DNA from: Sphingomonas changnyeongensis
GTDB lineage: Bacteria; Pseudomonadota; Alphaproteobacteria; Sphingomonadales; Sphingomonadaceae
NCBI RefSeq assembly: GCF_009913435.1
Contig: NZ_CP047895.1
Coordinates: 2,663,501 to 2,727,500, forward strand
DNA length: 64,000 nucleotides
Direction: 5' to 3'
Part shown: positions 47,557-54,574 of the stretch, in pieces
Numbering within the stretch: position 1 is the first letter of the stretch
Layout of the letters: the number at the start of each line of letters is the position of its first letter
Notes under the pieces: generated by a model
The model's database searches: none
What the model was told of the DNA's origin: nothing
The model's input: the letters and a program-made list of their open reading frames with translations, nothing else
Made by a program: the position numbers and the translations under genes

Positions 47557-48189
47557 TTACAGCGCCTTCAGATAGGCGGCGATGCCGTCATCCTGGCAGT
47601 TGGGGTAGAAATAGTCGGCGAACCTCTCGCCCGCGATCGCCGCGCGCAGCAGATCCTGATCCACGGCCTTGAGCACGCTCAGCATGTCGTGGCACGACGC
47701 GGACTTGAGCGCCGCAAGCTTGCCGCGGTTGCTCGCCATGATCGCCGCGCGCTCCTTGGGATAGCCAAGGCCCGGTTCGCTTTCGAACAGCTTGCGATAG
47801 CAATCCTGCAGATTGAGTTCGGCCGCCCAGCCGAACCCCTTGGCATAGGGCATGGAAATCGCGTTGCCGGCATTGATCTGGCTGAACAGAAACGCATCGG
47901 TCGGATCGATCACCAGCCCGCAGAACACGCCGGGCATGGCGTTGCACGCGAGCATCGATCCCATGCCGGTGCCGCAGCCGGTGACGACGAAATCGGCGGC
48001 CTTGCTGTTGAGCAGGATCCCCGCGAGCAGCCCGTTCATGACATAGGTGAGCGAGGCCGCATCCTCGGCCGAATACATGCCATAGTTGAACACCTGATGC
48101 CCAAGCGGCTCGGCCACTGCGGTCAGCGCATCATGGATGATGGCGTTTTTAGCGGCCTGGCTGTTTTCGGAGATGAGCGCGATTTTCAT
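47557..48189 (-). CDS. RpiB/LacAB-family sugar isomerase, probable DhuI-type unsaturated-uronate isomerase
   Basis: A 210-residue isomerase of the RpiB family (MKIALISENSQAAKN, VTGCGTGMGSMLACNA, SQINAGNAISMPYAKGFG). The C-terminal part, YFYPNCQDDGIAAYLKAL, is longer than in classical RpiB. In this context it should isomerise the unsaturated monouronate product 4-deoxy-L-threo-5-hexosulose uronate, as RpiB-type DhuI enzymes do, in place of KduI. It is the first gene of the operon, with a candidate operator at 48221-48234. A ribose-5-phosphate isomerase role is less likely. Confidence 0.8.
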   Translation of the reverse strand: MKIALISENSQAAKNAIIHDALTAVAEPLGHQVFNYGMYSAEDAASLTYVMNGLLAGILLNSKAADFVVTGCGTGMGSMLACNAMPGVFCGLVIDPTDAFLFSQINAGNAISMPYAKGFGWAAELNLQDCYRKLFESEPGLGYPKERAAIMASNRGKLAALKSASCHDMLSVLKAVDQDLLRAAIAGERFADYFYPNCQDDGIAAYLKAL

Positions 48190-48220
48190 GGCTGTAATCC
48201 CTCCTGGTGCGGCTTCTCGT

Positions 48221-48234
48221 GGAAACCGGTGTCA
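48221..48234. promoter_or_regulatory. Candidate LacI-family operator upstream of the uronate operon
   Basis: GGAAACCGGTGTCA lies 32 bp upstream of the isomerase start and matches the site before the lyase gene (42823-42836) at 13 of 14 bases. A further CCGGTTTC half-site lies at about 48250-48257. This is a simple explanation for joint control by the regulator encoded at 48310-49329. Confidence 0.6.
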
Positions 48235-48309
48235 TGTCCTTCCCTAGCCGGTTTCGACCGGGGGTTCAACCGCCTTTTCGCGGGTGTGCCGGTTCAGGCG
48301 CAGCTCGGT

Positions 48310-49329
48310 TCAGGCGCGGGGCGGCGCGACCGACTGGCGCTTGACGAGCCTGGCCAGAAAGCGCGCGCCCTGCGCGGCGGGATCATCGGGCGCGATCAGC
48401 TTCAGCGCGGCGGCGCGGCCCATTTCGCGCACCGGCCAGCCAACGGTGGTCATTGGCGGCCAGATCAGCGCGGCGATCGGGGAATCGTCAAAGCCGATGA
48501 TCGACAGATCCTCCGGCACATTGAGGCCGCGCAGCCGCGCCGCGTGGAATGCGCCGGCGGCCATTTCGTCATTGCTGGCAAAGATCGCGGTCGGCCGCTC
48601 CGCCGCGTCGAGCAGCCGGGCCGCCGCCGCCTTGCCGGATTCGAACCGGTACGTCCCCTGGGCATGCATGTCCGCCGGCACGCTCAGCCCGTGCGCCTGC
48701 ATCGCCGCCAGAAACCCCTCGCGCCGTTCAAGCGCCGAGCGGAAGCCGGCCGGCCCCTCGATCAGCGCGATCCGCCGATGGCCGAGTTCGACCAGATGGT
48801 CGACCGCCTGCCCCACCATTTCGCGGTCGTTGGAGGCAACCATGTGATCGCCATCATCGAGCATCGCCGATCCCATGCGGACATAGCCGCAGCCCATTTC
48901 CAGGCACAGCTGGGCAAGCGCGTCGTTCTCCGAAATCGGCGGCAGGATCAGCACGCCATACAGCCGCTGCTGTTCCAGAAAGCGGCGGATATCCTCCATC
49001 ATCGTCGGCGAATGCCGGTCGACCGGGCGCACGACGAGCGCGAATTCGGTGTCGCGGATCGCGTCGAGCACGCCTTCCTGAAAGTTGAGCACGGTCTGCG
49101 CATTGGGATTGTCGTGCAGCAGCCCGAGCAGAAAGTTGCGCCGCAGCGCCAACGCCCGCGCCTGCGGATTGGGCACATAGCCCAGATCGGCAATCACCGT
49201 CTCCACCCGCACCCGCGTTTCCTCGCTCAGTAGCGCGGACCGGTTGATCACCCGGCTGACGGTCTTTTTCGACACCCCGGCCAGGCGGGCGACATCGTTG
49301 ATGGTGGGTGCCTTGGTCTGTTTTGGCAT
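48310..49329 (-). CDS. LacI-family transcriptional regulator
   Basis: A 339-residue regulator. N-terminal helix-turn-helix and hinge TINDVARLAGVSKKTVSRVI, then periplasmic-binding-like sugar domain with LLHDNPNAQTV, ALIEGPAGFRSALERREGF, AIFASNDEMAAGAFHAA and DLSIIGFDDSPIAAL. ATG 49329 (MPKQTKAP) is preferred to an upstream start at 49356. It lies just upstream of the uronate operon on the same strand and probably represses it and the PL1 lyase. The inducer is probably a pathway intermediate (inference). Confidence 0.9.
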   Translation of the reverse strand: MPKQTKAPTINDVARLAGVSKKTVSRVINRSALLSEETRVRVETVIADLGYVPNPQARALALRRNFLLGLLHDNPNAQTVLNFQEGVLDAIRDTEFALVVRPVDRHSPTMMEDIRRFLEQQRLYGVLILPPISENDALAQLCLEMGCGYVRMGSAMLDDGDHMVASNDREMVGQAVDHLVELGHRRIALIEGPAGFRSALERREGFLAAMQAHGLSVPADMHAQGTYRFESGKAAAARLLDAAERPTAIFASNDEMAAGAFHAARLRGLNVPEDLSIIGFDDSPIAALIWPPMTTVGWPVREMGRAAALKLIAPDDPAAQGARFLARLVKRQSVAPPRA

Positions 49330-49432
49330 GATCCGTCCGGTATGGCCTTGTCGCAAGGCGCGCCTCTTTTAGAGGTCAATCCGCCAAATGCACAACAGTT
49401 CGGGTGTTTTGGGGTGAATGGCCGGTGGTAGG

Positions 49433-49545
49433 GCGCGTCTGTCGCGGACGCTTGCCGCCGACAATCTGGCCGACGCGCTGATCCTGCCGCAAAGGGGCTT
49501 CCGCTCGCCGGGCGGACACTGCGGCTAGGGATCAGGATGGACTGA
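49433..49545 (+). pseudogene. Relic of a TonB-dependent receptor gene, 3' end only
   Basis: The sequence closely matches the last 114 bases of the receptor gene (42641-42754). It keeps CCGACAATCTG, GACGCGCTGATCCTGCCGCA and GGGATCAGGAT up to TGA 49543-49545, but with scattered substitutions and one missing base that shifts the frame. It has no upstream part. The divergence suggests a remnant of a paralogous receptor gene rather than a recent copy. It lies at the left edge of the lower-GC accessory segment. Confidence 0.75.
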
Positions 49546-49682
49546 GAGGGATTATGGAGGGCGCTGGTTTACGCCCGCACGCCGGTGATGGCGGCAGCCG
49601 CGCTGCCGGCCCAAAGTCGACAGGAATTGCCAATGATCCCATTGGCTGAAACTGGGACAAAGCCGTCACCCCCTAGTCACGG

Positions 49683-49719
49683 GCCGAACGTCAGGTCTTG
49701 CCGCGAGCCGACGTTCGGC
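49683..49719. repeat. 10-bp inverted repeat upstream of the GHKL-nuclease gene
   Basis: GCCGAACGTC (49683-49692) and GACGTTCGGC (49710-49719) are perfect reverse complements separated by 17 nt, followed by ATTTTCT. It could be an operator, or a hairpin terminator for whatever gene once lay upstream. The surrounding 49546-49856 has no confidently coding frame. Confidence 0.5.
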
Positions 49720-49856
49720 ATTTTCTGGTTAGCCCTCCCACAGCGGCTGCACTGGGCCGAGTGCCGACTGGCAGGTTTGGAGCGGTTGATGGCAGGTGAT
49801 GGGCACTCGCTAAGCTAGCAGTCCTTGAGAGGGCCCTCCACTCCTCAAGGCGCGAC

Positions 49857-49943
49857 ATGCTGGACGTGAAGTTTCTTGACTTCGCAATGGCCCGGCTCGC
49901 AGACATTCGTGGAGGGGAAGGCTTCCCCAGGGATCACATATGA
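49857..49943 (+). CDS. Small frame translationally coupled to the GHKL-nuclease gene (perhaps the end of a longer small gene)
   Basis: ATG 49857 opens 28 codons (MLDVKFLDFAMARLADIRGG and on) whose TGA overlaps ATG 49940 as ATGA. In frame upstream the protein-like sequence LAKLAVLERALHSSRRD extends back to about 49803. One extra G in the GGG there would join it to a frame containing LHWAECRLAGLERLM. So this may be the end of a small ~60-80 residue protein rather than a 28-residue peptide. No family recognised. Confidence 0.4.
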   Translation: MLDVKFLDFAMARLADIRGGEGFPRDHI

Positions 49944-52066
49944 CACTCGATATTCGCGGAAGCTTAAAGAACACCAAGATCAGTTCGAACCGCTATGTGG
50001 TTCTTGATGAAATGATCTCAAACTCAATCGACTCCTTCCTGATCCGGCAGCACGACGATCCCGCCAAACGGAGCCTTGAGGTAAAACTTGTTGCTGAGAT
50101 CCGGTCGTCGGGGCTGGTCGGCGACGATCCGGAATTGTCCATCTCCTGCACCGACAATGGTTGCGGCCTTGGCGACGACCAGATCGAGGCGTTTCTTACC
50201 AAGGACACATCCTACAAGGACGACCTCTCGATCGCCGGGATCGGCAAGTGCAAGGGCGCGGGCCGTATCCAGTTCTTCCACCATTTCGAGCGCGTCGGAA
50301 TTCGTAGCACCTATCGATCCGACGGCAAGGTCCTAATGCGAACTCTGCCGCTCGTCGCGGCGCGCAAGAAGATCGATCTGGCGGACTTCGCCGTGAGCGA
50401 CGGCAAGGCCGAGGGTATCGGCACGACCATAACATTGGATGGTCTGAAACTCGCCGCGCGCGAGCGCCTTTACAAGACGGACGCGCTTGGTGATGTATTC
50501 TCCGCCGCCAGCATGCGGCGTTACATGCTGATCGCGTTCCTGCAACGCCTCGTGAGCCTGAAGTCCGAGCTTGGCGACTTCAGCATTTCTTTCGAGACGC
50601 AATATCCCAAGGGTCGAGTCGAAACGGCAAGCCTCAGCGCGGCGGACCTGCCGCCGGTGACCGAGGTCCGAGCGGCGGACATCGAGGAGCGGGATCCACG
50701 GTCAGGCAGTCCGCTCGGCAAGACGACGCGATTCACCCTGTCGCACTACAAGCTCGACGCGAGCGTCTTCGATTTGCCGCGAAACGCGATCTCGTTCTGT
50801 GCCAAATCGTCGCCGGTCCAAGACATCACGCGGCGCTATCTGCGCACGATCACCGAGCAAAACCGCGCGATGGACGGCTTTCACCACATCGTCCTGATCG
50901 AGAGCGAGCTTCTCGACCGGCGGGTCAACGAGCAGCGCGACGGCTTCGATGGAATTCCGGAAGAGATACCGGTCGGCGACTTCTTTGCCGACGAGACCGT
51001 TTCCTATGCGGGCATCTTCGAGCAGATCGATCCGATCATCGACGAGATGGTGTCGCCATCCGGCTGGAGCCGAGACCAGGTGGTGGCGGACGTGACCGAG
51101 AAGTTCGGGGTCAACGCGGGCATGCTCGCCGAAACCGAGACGAGGGTCGTCTATGGCGATACCCCGAAGAGCGTCGCGGAGCGGGTGCTGAGGAAATATC
51201 AGGACCGCATTATCGCCGATACAGCGGAGATCTTCGACCTCAGGGAGGAGATCGAAAAAGCCGAGCCACACACCGAGGATTTCCGGCAGAAGGTCCACGA
51301 GCTTTCGTGGAAATACACCGCGTCACTCAAGGCGATCGACATGGCCAACCTCTCCCAGTTGGTCGTGCGCCGCTCAGCGATCGTCGAAATTCTCGCGCTC
51401 GCGTGCGACCGCCAGCTAGGGGTCCAGACGGTGAAGGCAGGCGAGCGACGGCAGGACGAGCGTATCATCCACAGCATTTTCTTCCCTATGAAGAGGGACA
51501 GCAAAGAGACGTCTGATCACGATATCTGGCTGCTGAGCGAAGAGTATCAATTTTACGACTATATCGCCTCAGATAAGCCGCTCGCGCAAATTGAATGGGC
51601 AGATGGCGAGAAGCTTTTCGATGCGAGCATTGATGTCGAGTTGGCCGAGACGTTGCGCCGGCGCGCCGATGAGAACGGGGCGATGCGGCCCGACATTGCG
51701 ATCTTTGGAGAAGAAGGTTCGGCAATCATCATCGAGTTTAAGGCCCCCGGGGTCAGCATGGACAACCATATCGGGGACCTCTCAGAATATGCGCACTTGC
51801 TTGCCGCCAAGTCGAATGGCCGGTTGAAGAAGTTCTACGGCTATCTGATCGGCGACACGATCGCGCCCCTCCGGATGGCGGGTTGGACCCGATTTGCGGC
51901 GGGTAAAGGCTATTTCCGCTCGACGCCGCTCGAGGACCCTGAAAGTGGCCGGAACCTAGGCGAACTCTATGCAGAGACCCTCTTCTTCGAAGATATTGTC
52001 CAGCGGGCCAGCCAGCGGATCGGAGTCTATCGCGAGAAGCTTCAGATCGATTTCTCCAAGAAATAG
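49940..52066 (+). CDS. GHKL (HSP90-like) ATPase fused to a C-terminal PD-(D/E)XK nuclease domain; candidate anti-phage defence protein
   Basis: A 708-residue protein. Residues 1-~180 form a Bergerat ATP-binding fold: N-box Glu24/Asn28 in VVLDEMISNSIDSF, DNGCG at 72-76 and GIGKCKGAG at 100-108. A middle region (about 200-520) is largely helical with no recognised domain. The C-terminus carries Asp585 in PDIAIFGEEGS and Glu599-Phe-Lys601 in IIIEFKAPG, matching a PD-(D/E)XK active site, then a helical YAHLLAAKSNGRLKKFYGYL segment. GC content and codon use are visibly lower than in the neighbours. ATP-gated nuclease activity against foreign DNA is inferred from the architecture; I cannot assign a named system. 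Confidence 0.75.
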   Translation: MTLDIRGSLKNTKISSNRYVVLDEMISNSIDSFLIRQHDDPAKRSLEVKLVAEIRSSGLVGDDPELSISCTDNGCGLGDDQIEAFLTKDTSYKDDLSIAGIGKCKGAGRIQFFHHFERVGIRSTYRSDGKVLMRTLPLVAARKKIDLADFAVSDGKAEGIGTTITLDGLKLAARERLYKTDALGDVFSAASMRRYMLIAFLQRLVSLKSELGDFSISFETQYPKGRVETASLSAADLPPVTEVRAADIEERDPRSGSPLGKTTRFTLSHYKLDASVFDLPRNAISFCAKSSPVQDITRRYLRTITEQNRAMDGFHHIVLIESELLDRRVNEQRDGFDGIPEEIPVGDFFADETVSYAGIFEQIDPIIDEMVSPSGWSRDQVVADVTEKFGVNAGMLAETETRVVYGDTPKSVAERVLRKYQDRIIADTAEIFDLREEIEKAEPHTEDFRQKVHELSWKYTASLKAIDMANLSQLVVRRSAIVEILALACDRQLGVQTVKAGERRQDERIIHSIFFPMKRDSKETSDHDIWLLSEEYQFYDYIASDKPLAQIEWADGEKLFDASIDVELAETLRRRADENGAMRPDIAIFGEEGSAIIIEFKAPGVSMDNHIGDLSEYAHLLAAKSNGRLKKFYGYLIGDTIAPLRMAGWTRFAAGKGYFRSTPLEDPESGRNLGELYAETLFFEDIVQRASQRIGVYREKLQIDFSKK

Positions 52067-52454
52067 GGCGCAGCATGAGCGGCCTGGCGGACACCTCAGC
52101 AGTTTACCGGATTAGTCTCCCTGTCACGCCCGCCCCCGAGCGAATGTTAGGCCCAATTCGAGAGAGATTGTCGCTGCTCAGAAAGGTACGCTTATGGCGC
52201 AAAGCTGCCAAGCCACCGTGAAGCGCCCACTTGGCAGCTTCTGTAAGATGCAGACTTCGTTGGTTGCGTCATGAACGACCGGGTCTGGGTCGAGAAAAGC
52301 CGAAGACCATGGCGTGATTGCAAAGCTGCGTTCCACATTTCAGCGACAGAAACCTGCGGTTCCTCAACCAGCCCATATCGAGCGGTTCCCGCGCCACTCA
52401 TGATCCCATCAGGCGGCTCGTGCAGCGGATGAAGACAGGCATTTCCCCAAAAAA
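52067..52454. other. Accessory-segment 3' flank, lower GC, up to the tRNA-Arg 3' end
   Basis: Mostly non-coding and of mixed composition. It contains an imperfect repeat CAAAGCTGCCAAG / CTTGGCAGCTT around 52200-52242, which could form a hairpin. It also holds the minus-strand small gene at 52178-52401. No integrase or direct repeat of the tRNA end was found. Confidence 0.4.
52178..52401 (-). CDS. Small hypothetical protein (apparent frameshift in a T run)
   Basis: On the minus strand ATG 52401 starts a frame reading GLVEEPQVSVAEMWNAALQS to RHGLRLF. After one extra T in the CTTTTC run (about 52290-52300), it continues LDPDPVVHDATNEVCILQK, LPSGRFTVAWQLCAIS and stops at 52178. The restored ~74-residue protein looks natural, while both separate frames do not. 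No family recognised. It belongs to the accessory segment. Confidence 0.4.
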
Positions 52455-52531
52455 TGGCGCGCCCGGCAGGGTTCGAACCTGCGACCCCAAGCTTAGAAGG
52501 CTCGTGCTCTATCCAGCTGAGCTACGGGCGC
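52455..52531 (-). tRNA. tRNA-Arg (anticodon TCT)
   Basis: On the minus strand: acceptor GCGCCCG pairing with CGGGCGC, D-arm GCTCAGCTGGATAGAGC, anticodon loop CTTCTAA (anticodon TCT), T-arm GGTTCGAACC, and encoded CCA at 52455-52457. Length 77 nt. tRNA-Arg genes are common integration sites. The lower-GC segment lies directly beyond its 3' end. Confidence 0.95.
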
Positions 52532-52606
52532 GTGGGGAGGGCCTTAGCGCGGTTTGCGGCGGGCGAAAACCGCGATACGGTGGGCCGGAGCGGCAAAAGG
52601 GGCGTC

Positions 52607-53362
52607 ATGGATACGGGCAACGGGCAGGACGGCGGCATCCGCGCGGTGGATGCGGCGGCGCTTCAGGGCGCGCATTTCCGCACCTTCGATCTGGTGATGG
52701 CGGCATTCGTTACCATCCTGCTGCTGTCGAACGTGCTGGGCGCGGGCAAGGTGGCGGAAATCGTGCTGCCCGGCATCGGCCCCTGGCCGTTCGGCGCGGG
52801 CATCCTGTTTTTCCCGGTTTCCTACGTGATCGGCGACGTGCTGACCGAGGTTTACGGCTATGCGCGGGCGCGGCGGGTGATCTGGGCGGGCTTTGGCGCG
52901 CTGCTGTTCATGGCGTTCATGTCGTTCGTCGTCGTCGCGCTGCCGCCCGCGCCCGGCTGGGGCAATCAGGCCGCCTATGAAGCGGTGTTCGGGCAGGTGC
53001 CGCGCATCGTCTTTGCCTCCATGCTCGCCTTCTGGGCGGGGGAGTTCGTCAACTCCTATGTCATGGCGCGGATGAAGCTGTGGACCGGCGGGCGGCATTT
53101 ATGGGCGCGCACCATCGGCTCCACCTTTGCCGGCCAGGGGGTGGACAGCCTGATTTTCTACCCCCTCGCCTTTTGGGGCGCAGAGGGGTGGACGGAGGCG
53201 CTGGTGATCCAGGTGCTGGTGACGCAATGGGCGCTGAAGGTCGGCTGGGAAGCGCTGCTGACCCCGGTCACCTATGTCGTCGTCGGCTGGCTGAAGCGGC
53301 GCGAGGGCGTGGACGTGTTCGACGCCGACACCGATTTCACCCCCTTTGCCACCCGCGTCTGA
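52607..53362 (+). CDS. yhhQ: Queuosine precursor transporter (QPTR/YhhQ, VUT family)
   Basis: A 251-residue inner-membrane protein with about six helices. It imports queuine precursors (preQ0/preQ1) for tRNA modification. Family marks: TILLLSNVLGAGKVAEI, FPVSYVIGDVLTEVYGYARA, WGNQAAYEAVFGQVPRI and FAGQGVDSLIFYPLAFWG. ATG 52607 (MDTGNGQDGG) is chosen. An apparent extension to 52454 would run through the tRNA-Arg gene and is rejected. Confidence 0.88.
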   Translation: MDTGNGQDGGIRAVDAAALQGAHFRTFDLVMAAFVTILLLSNVLGAGKVAEIVLPGIGPWPFGAGILFFPVSYVIGDVLTEVYGYARARRVIWAGFGALLFMAFMSFVVVALPPAPGWGNQAAYEAVFGQVPRIVFASMLAFWAGEFVNSYVMARMKLWTGGRHLWARTIGSTFAGQGVDSLIFYPLAFWGAEGWTEALVIQVLVTQWALKVGWEALLTPVTYVVVGWLKRREGVDVFDADTDFTPFATRV

Positions 53363-53555
53363 CCGGCGCATCTGATCGGCGCGGCGGGTGGTTGCGGCGC
53401 GCGTGACCGTCTGCGCGTGCGCCCTGCCCGCGCCCGTCCGCCTGCCGCCGCGCCGGTGATTCGCCCGCGATTCGCCAATCGGGGCGACAAACGCCGATAT
53501 CGTCGCGATCCGCGCCCGGGCGGGCCATTGGCGCGCGCCGCCCGGCTGTCGGCTA

Positions 53556-53572
53556 TTGCGAGGCAGTCGCAG
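53556..53572. promoter_or_regulatory. Possible iron-regulator site upstream of bfd
   Basis: TTGCGAGGCAGTCGCAG contains the palindrome TGCGA-5-TCGCA and shares CTATTGCGA with the site at 36222-36230 before the siderophore receptor. It lies 21 bp before bfd ATG 53594. The rest of the 231-bp gap (53363-53593) shows nothing notable. Confidence 0.4.
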
Positions 53573-53593
53573 CTTTGCTAGGCAGATCAGGCA

Positions 53594-53764
53594 ATGATTG
53601 TCTGCAACTGCAATGCGATTCGCGAACGCGATGTGCGCCATGCCGCGCGGCAGGGCTATTGCGATCCGTTATCGGCCTATAAGGCGCTGGGATGCCGCCC
53701 GCGCTGTGGCCAGTGCATCCCCTATGCCCGCGAAGTGATCGAAGACGCTCGTGCGAGTGACTAG
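53594..53764 (+). CDS. bfd: Bacterioferritin-associated ferredoxin
   Basis: A 56-residue [2Fe-2S] protein. Cysteines C4 and C6 (IVCNCN) and a C-x-x-C pair (PRCGQC) fit the Bfd cluster. Sequence MIVCNCNAIRERDVRHAARQ matches the family. It supplies electrons to bacterioferritin to release stored iron, and the bfr gene follows after 94 bp on the same strand. ATG 53594 is the only sensible start. Confidence 0.9.
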   Translation: MIVCNCNAIRERDVRHAARQGYCDPLSAYKALGCRPRCGQCIPYAREVIEDARASD

Positions 53765-53858
53765 CGGTTTCACCGGCCTAACCCCGCAGAAAACCGCCAT
53801 TTTTTGATGATTTTGCCCCGATTTGGCGCTATATGGCGCGCCAGACGGAGGCAAAGAC

Positions 53859-54338
53859 ATGCAGGGCGATCCCAAGGTTATCCAGTTTCTGAACGACGCG
53901 CTCAAGAACGAGCTGACGGCGATCAACCAGTATTTCCTTCACTACCGGATGCTCGAGCATTGGGGCGTGAAGAAGCTCGCCAAATACGAGTATAAAGAGT
54001 CGATCGACGAGATGAAGCACGCCGACTGGCTGGCGGAGCGCATCCTGTTCCTCGACGGCCTGCCCAATTTCCAGATGCTCGGCCGGCTGCGCATCGGCGA
54101 GACGGTCGAGGAGATCCTGTCCTGCGACCTCGCGCTTGAAAACGACGCCATCCCGCTGCTGCGCGAAGGCATCGCGCATTGCGAGCATGTACGCGATTAT
54201 GTGAGCCGCGACCTGCTGCAGCGCATCCTCGAAAGCGAGGAGGAGCATGTCGACACGATCGAGAAGATGCAGGACCAGATCCGCCTGATGGGGCTGCAGA
54301 ACTTCATCCAGCTCCAGTCGGAAGCGGCGGAGGGCTGA
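53859..54338 (+). CDS. bfr: Bacterioferritin
   Basis: A 159-residue haem-containing iron-storage ferritin. The ferroxidase ligands and haem-binding Met52 are in [18 protein letters not shown], as in E. coli Bfr (identical [10 protein letters not shown]). [15 protein letters not shown] and [19 protein letters not shown] supply the remaining metal ligands. It forms 24-mers in the cytosol. ATG 53859 has GGAGG ahead. A terminator follows at 54396-54429. Confidence 0.97.
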   Translation: MQGDPKVIQFLNDALKNELTAINQYFLHYRMLEHWGVKKLAKYEYKESIDEMKHADWLAERILFLDGLPNFQMLGRLRIGETVEEILSCDLALENDAIPLLREGIAHCEHVRDYVSRDLLQRILESEEEHVDTIEKMQDQIRLMGLQNFIQLQSEAAEG

Positions 54339-54395
54339 CCTCCCGCCCAGGCCCGCGCGCCGCGCCCGCCGGCGCGCGTGGCGCAACAATGATTG

Positions 54396-54429
54396 GGGGC
54401 GCGGCGTCGGGTGACGCCGCGCCCCTTTT
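54396..54429 (+). terminator. Intrinsic terminator after bfr
   Basis: A perfect 13-bp stem, GGGGCGCGGCGTC / GACGCCGCGCCCC, with loop GGGT, followed by TTTT (54426-54429). It lies 57 bp after the bfr stop. A textbook rho-independent terminator for the bfd-bfr unit. Confidence 0.9.
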
Positions 54430-54469
54430 GCGTTGCCCCCGGTTCGGCCCGCCCGCCCGCGCGGCGACG

Positions 54470-54502
54470 CTGTCACCAAACCATGATCAAAGCGTCATGA
54501 AA
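54470..54502 (+). promoter_or_regulatory. PHO-box-like element upstream of the receptor-phosphatase pair
   Basis: Three consecutive 11-nt units in phase: CTGTCACCAAA (54470-54480), CCATGATCAAA (54481-54491) and GCGTCATGAAA (54492-54502). PhoB boxes are built of such 11-bp direct repeats (CTGTCAT followed by an A/T-rich tetramer). The element is 72 bp before the receptor start, in a suitable place for an activator. The gene pair it precedes includes a phosphatase. Confidence 0.55.
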
Positions 54503-54574
54503 CCACTGCCGTCCCGTCAACGCACCGTCACCCGCCGGGCCTAGCGCCCTCCCCCGGGGAATGGGGGAAACGAC

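Noticed and set aside
52454..52606. Upstream extension of the queuosine precursor transporter to 52454
   Set aside because: It runs through the tRNA-Arg gene and adds no family sequence.
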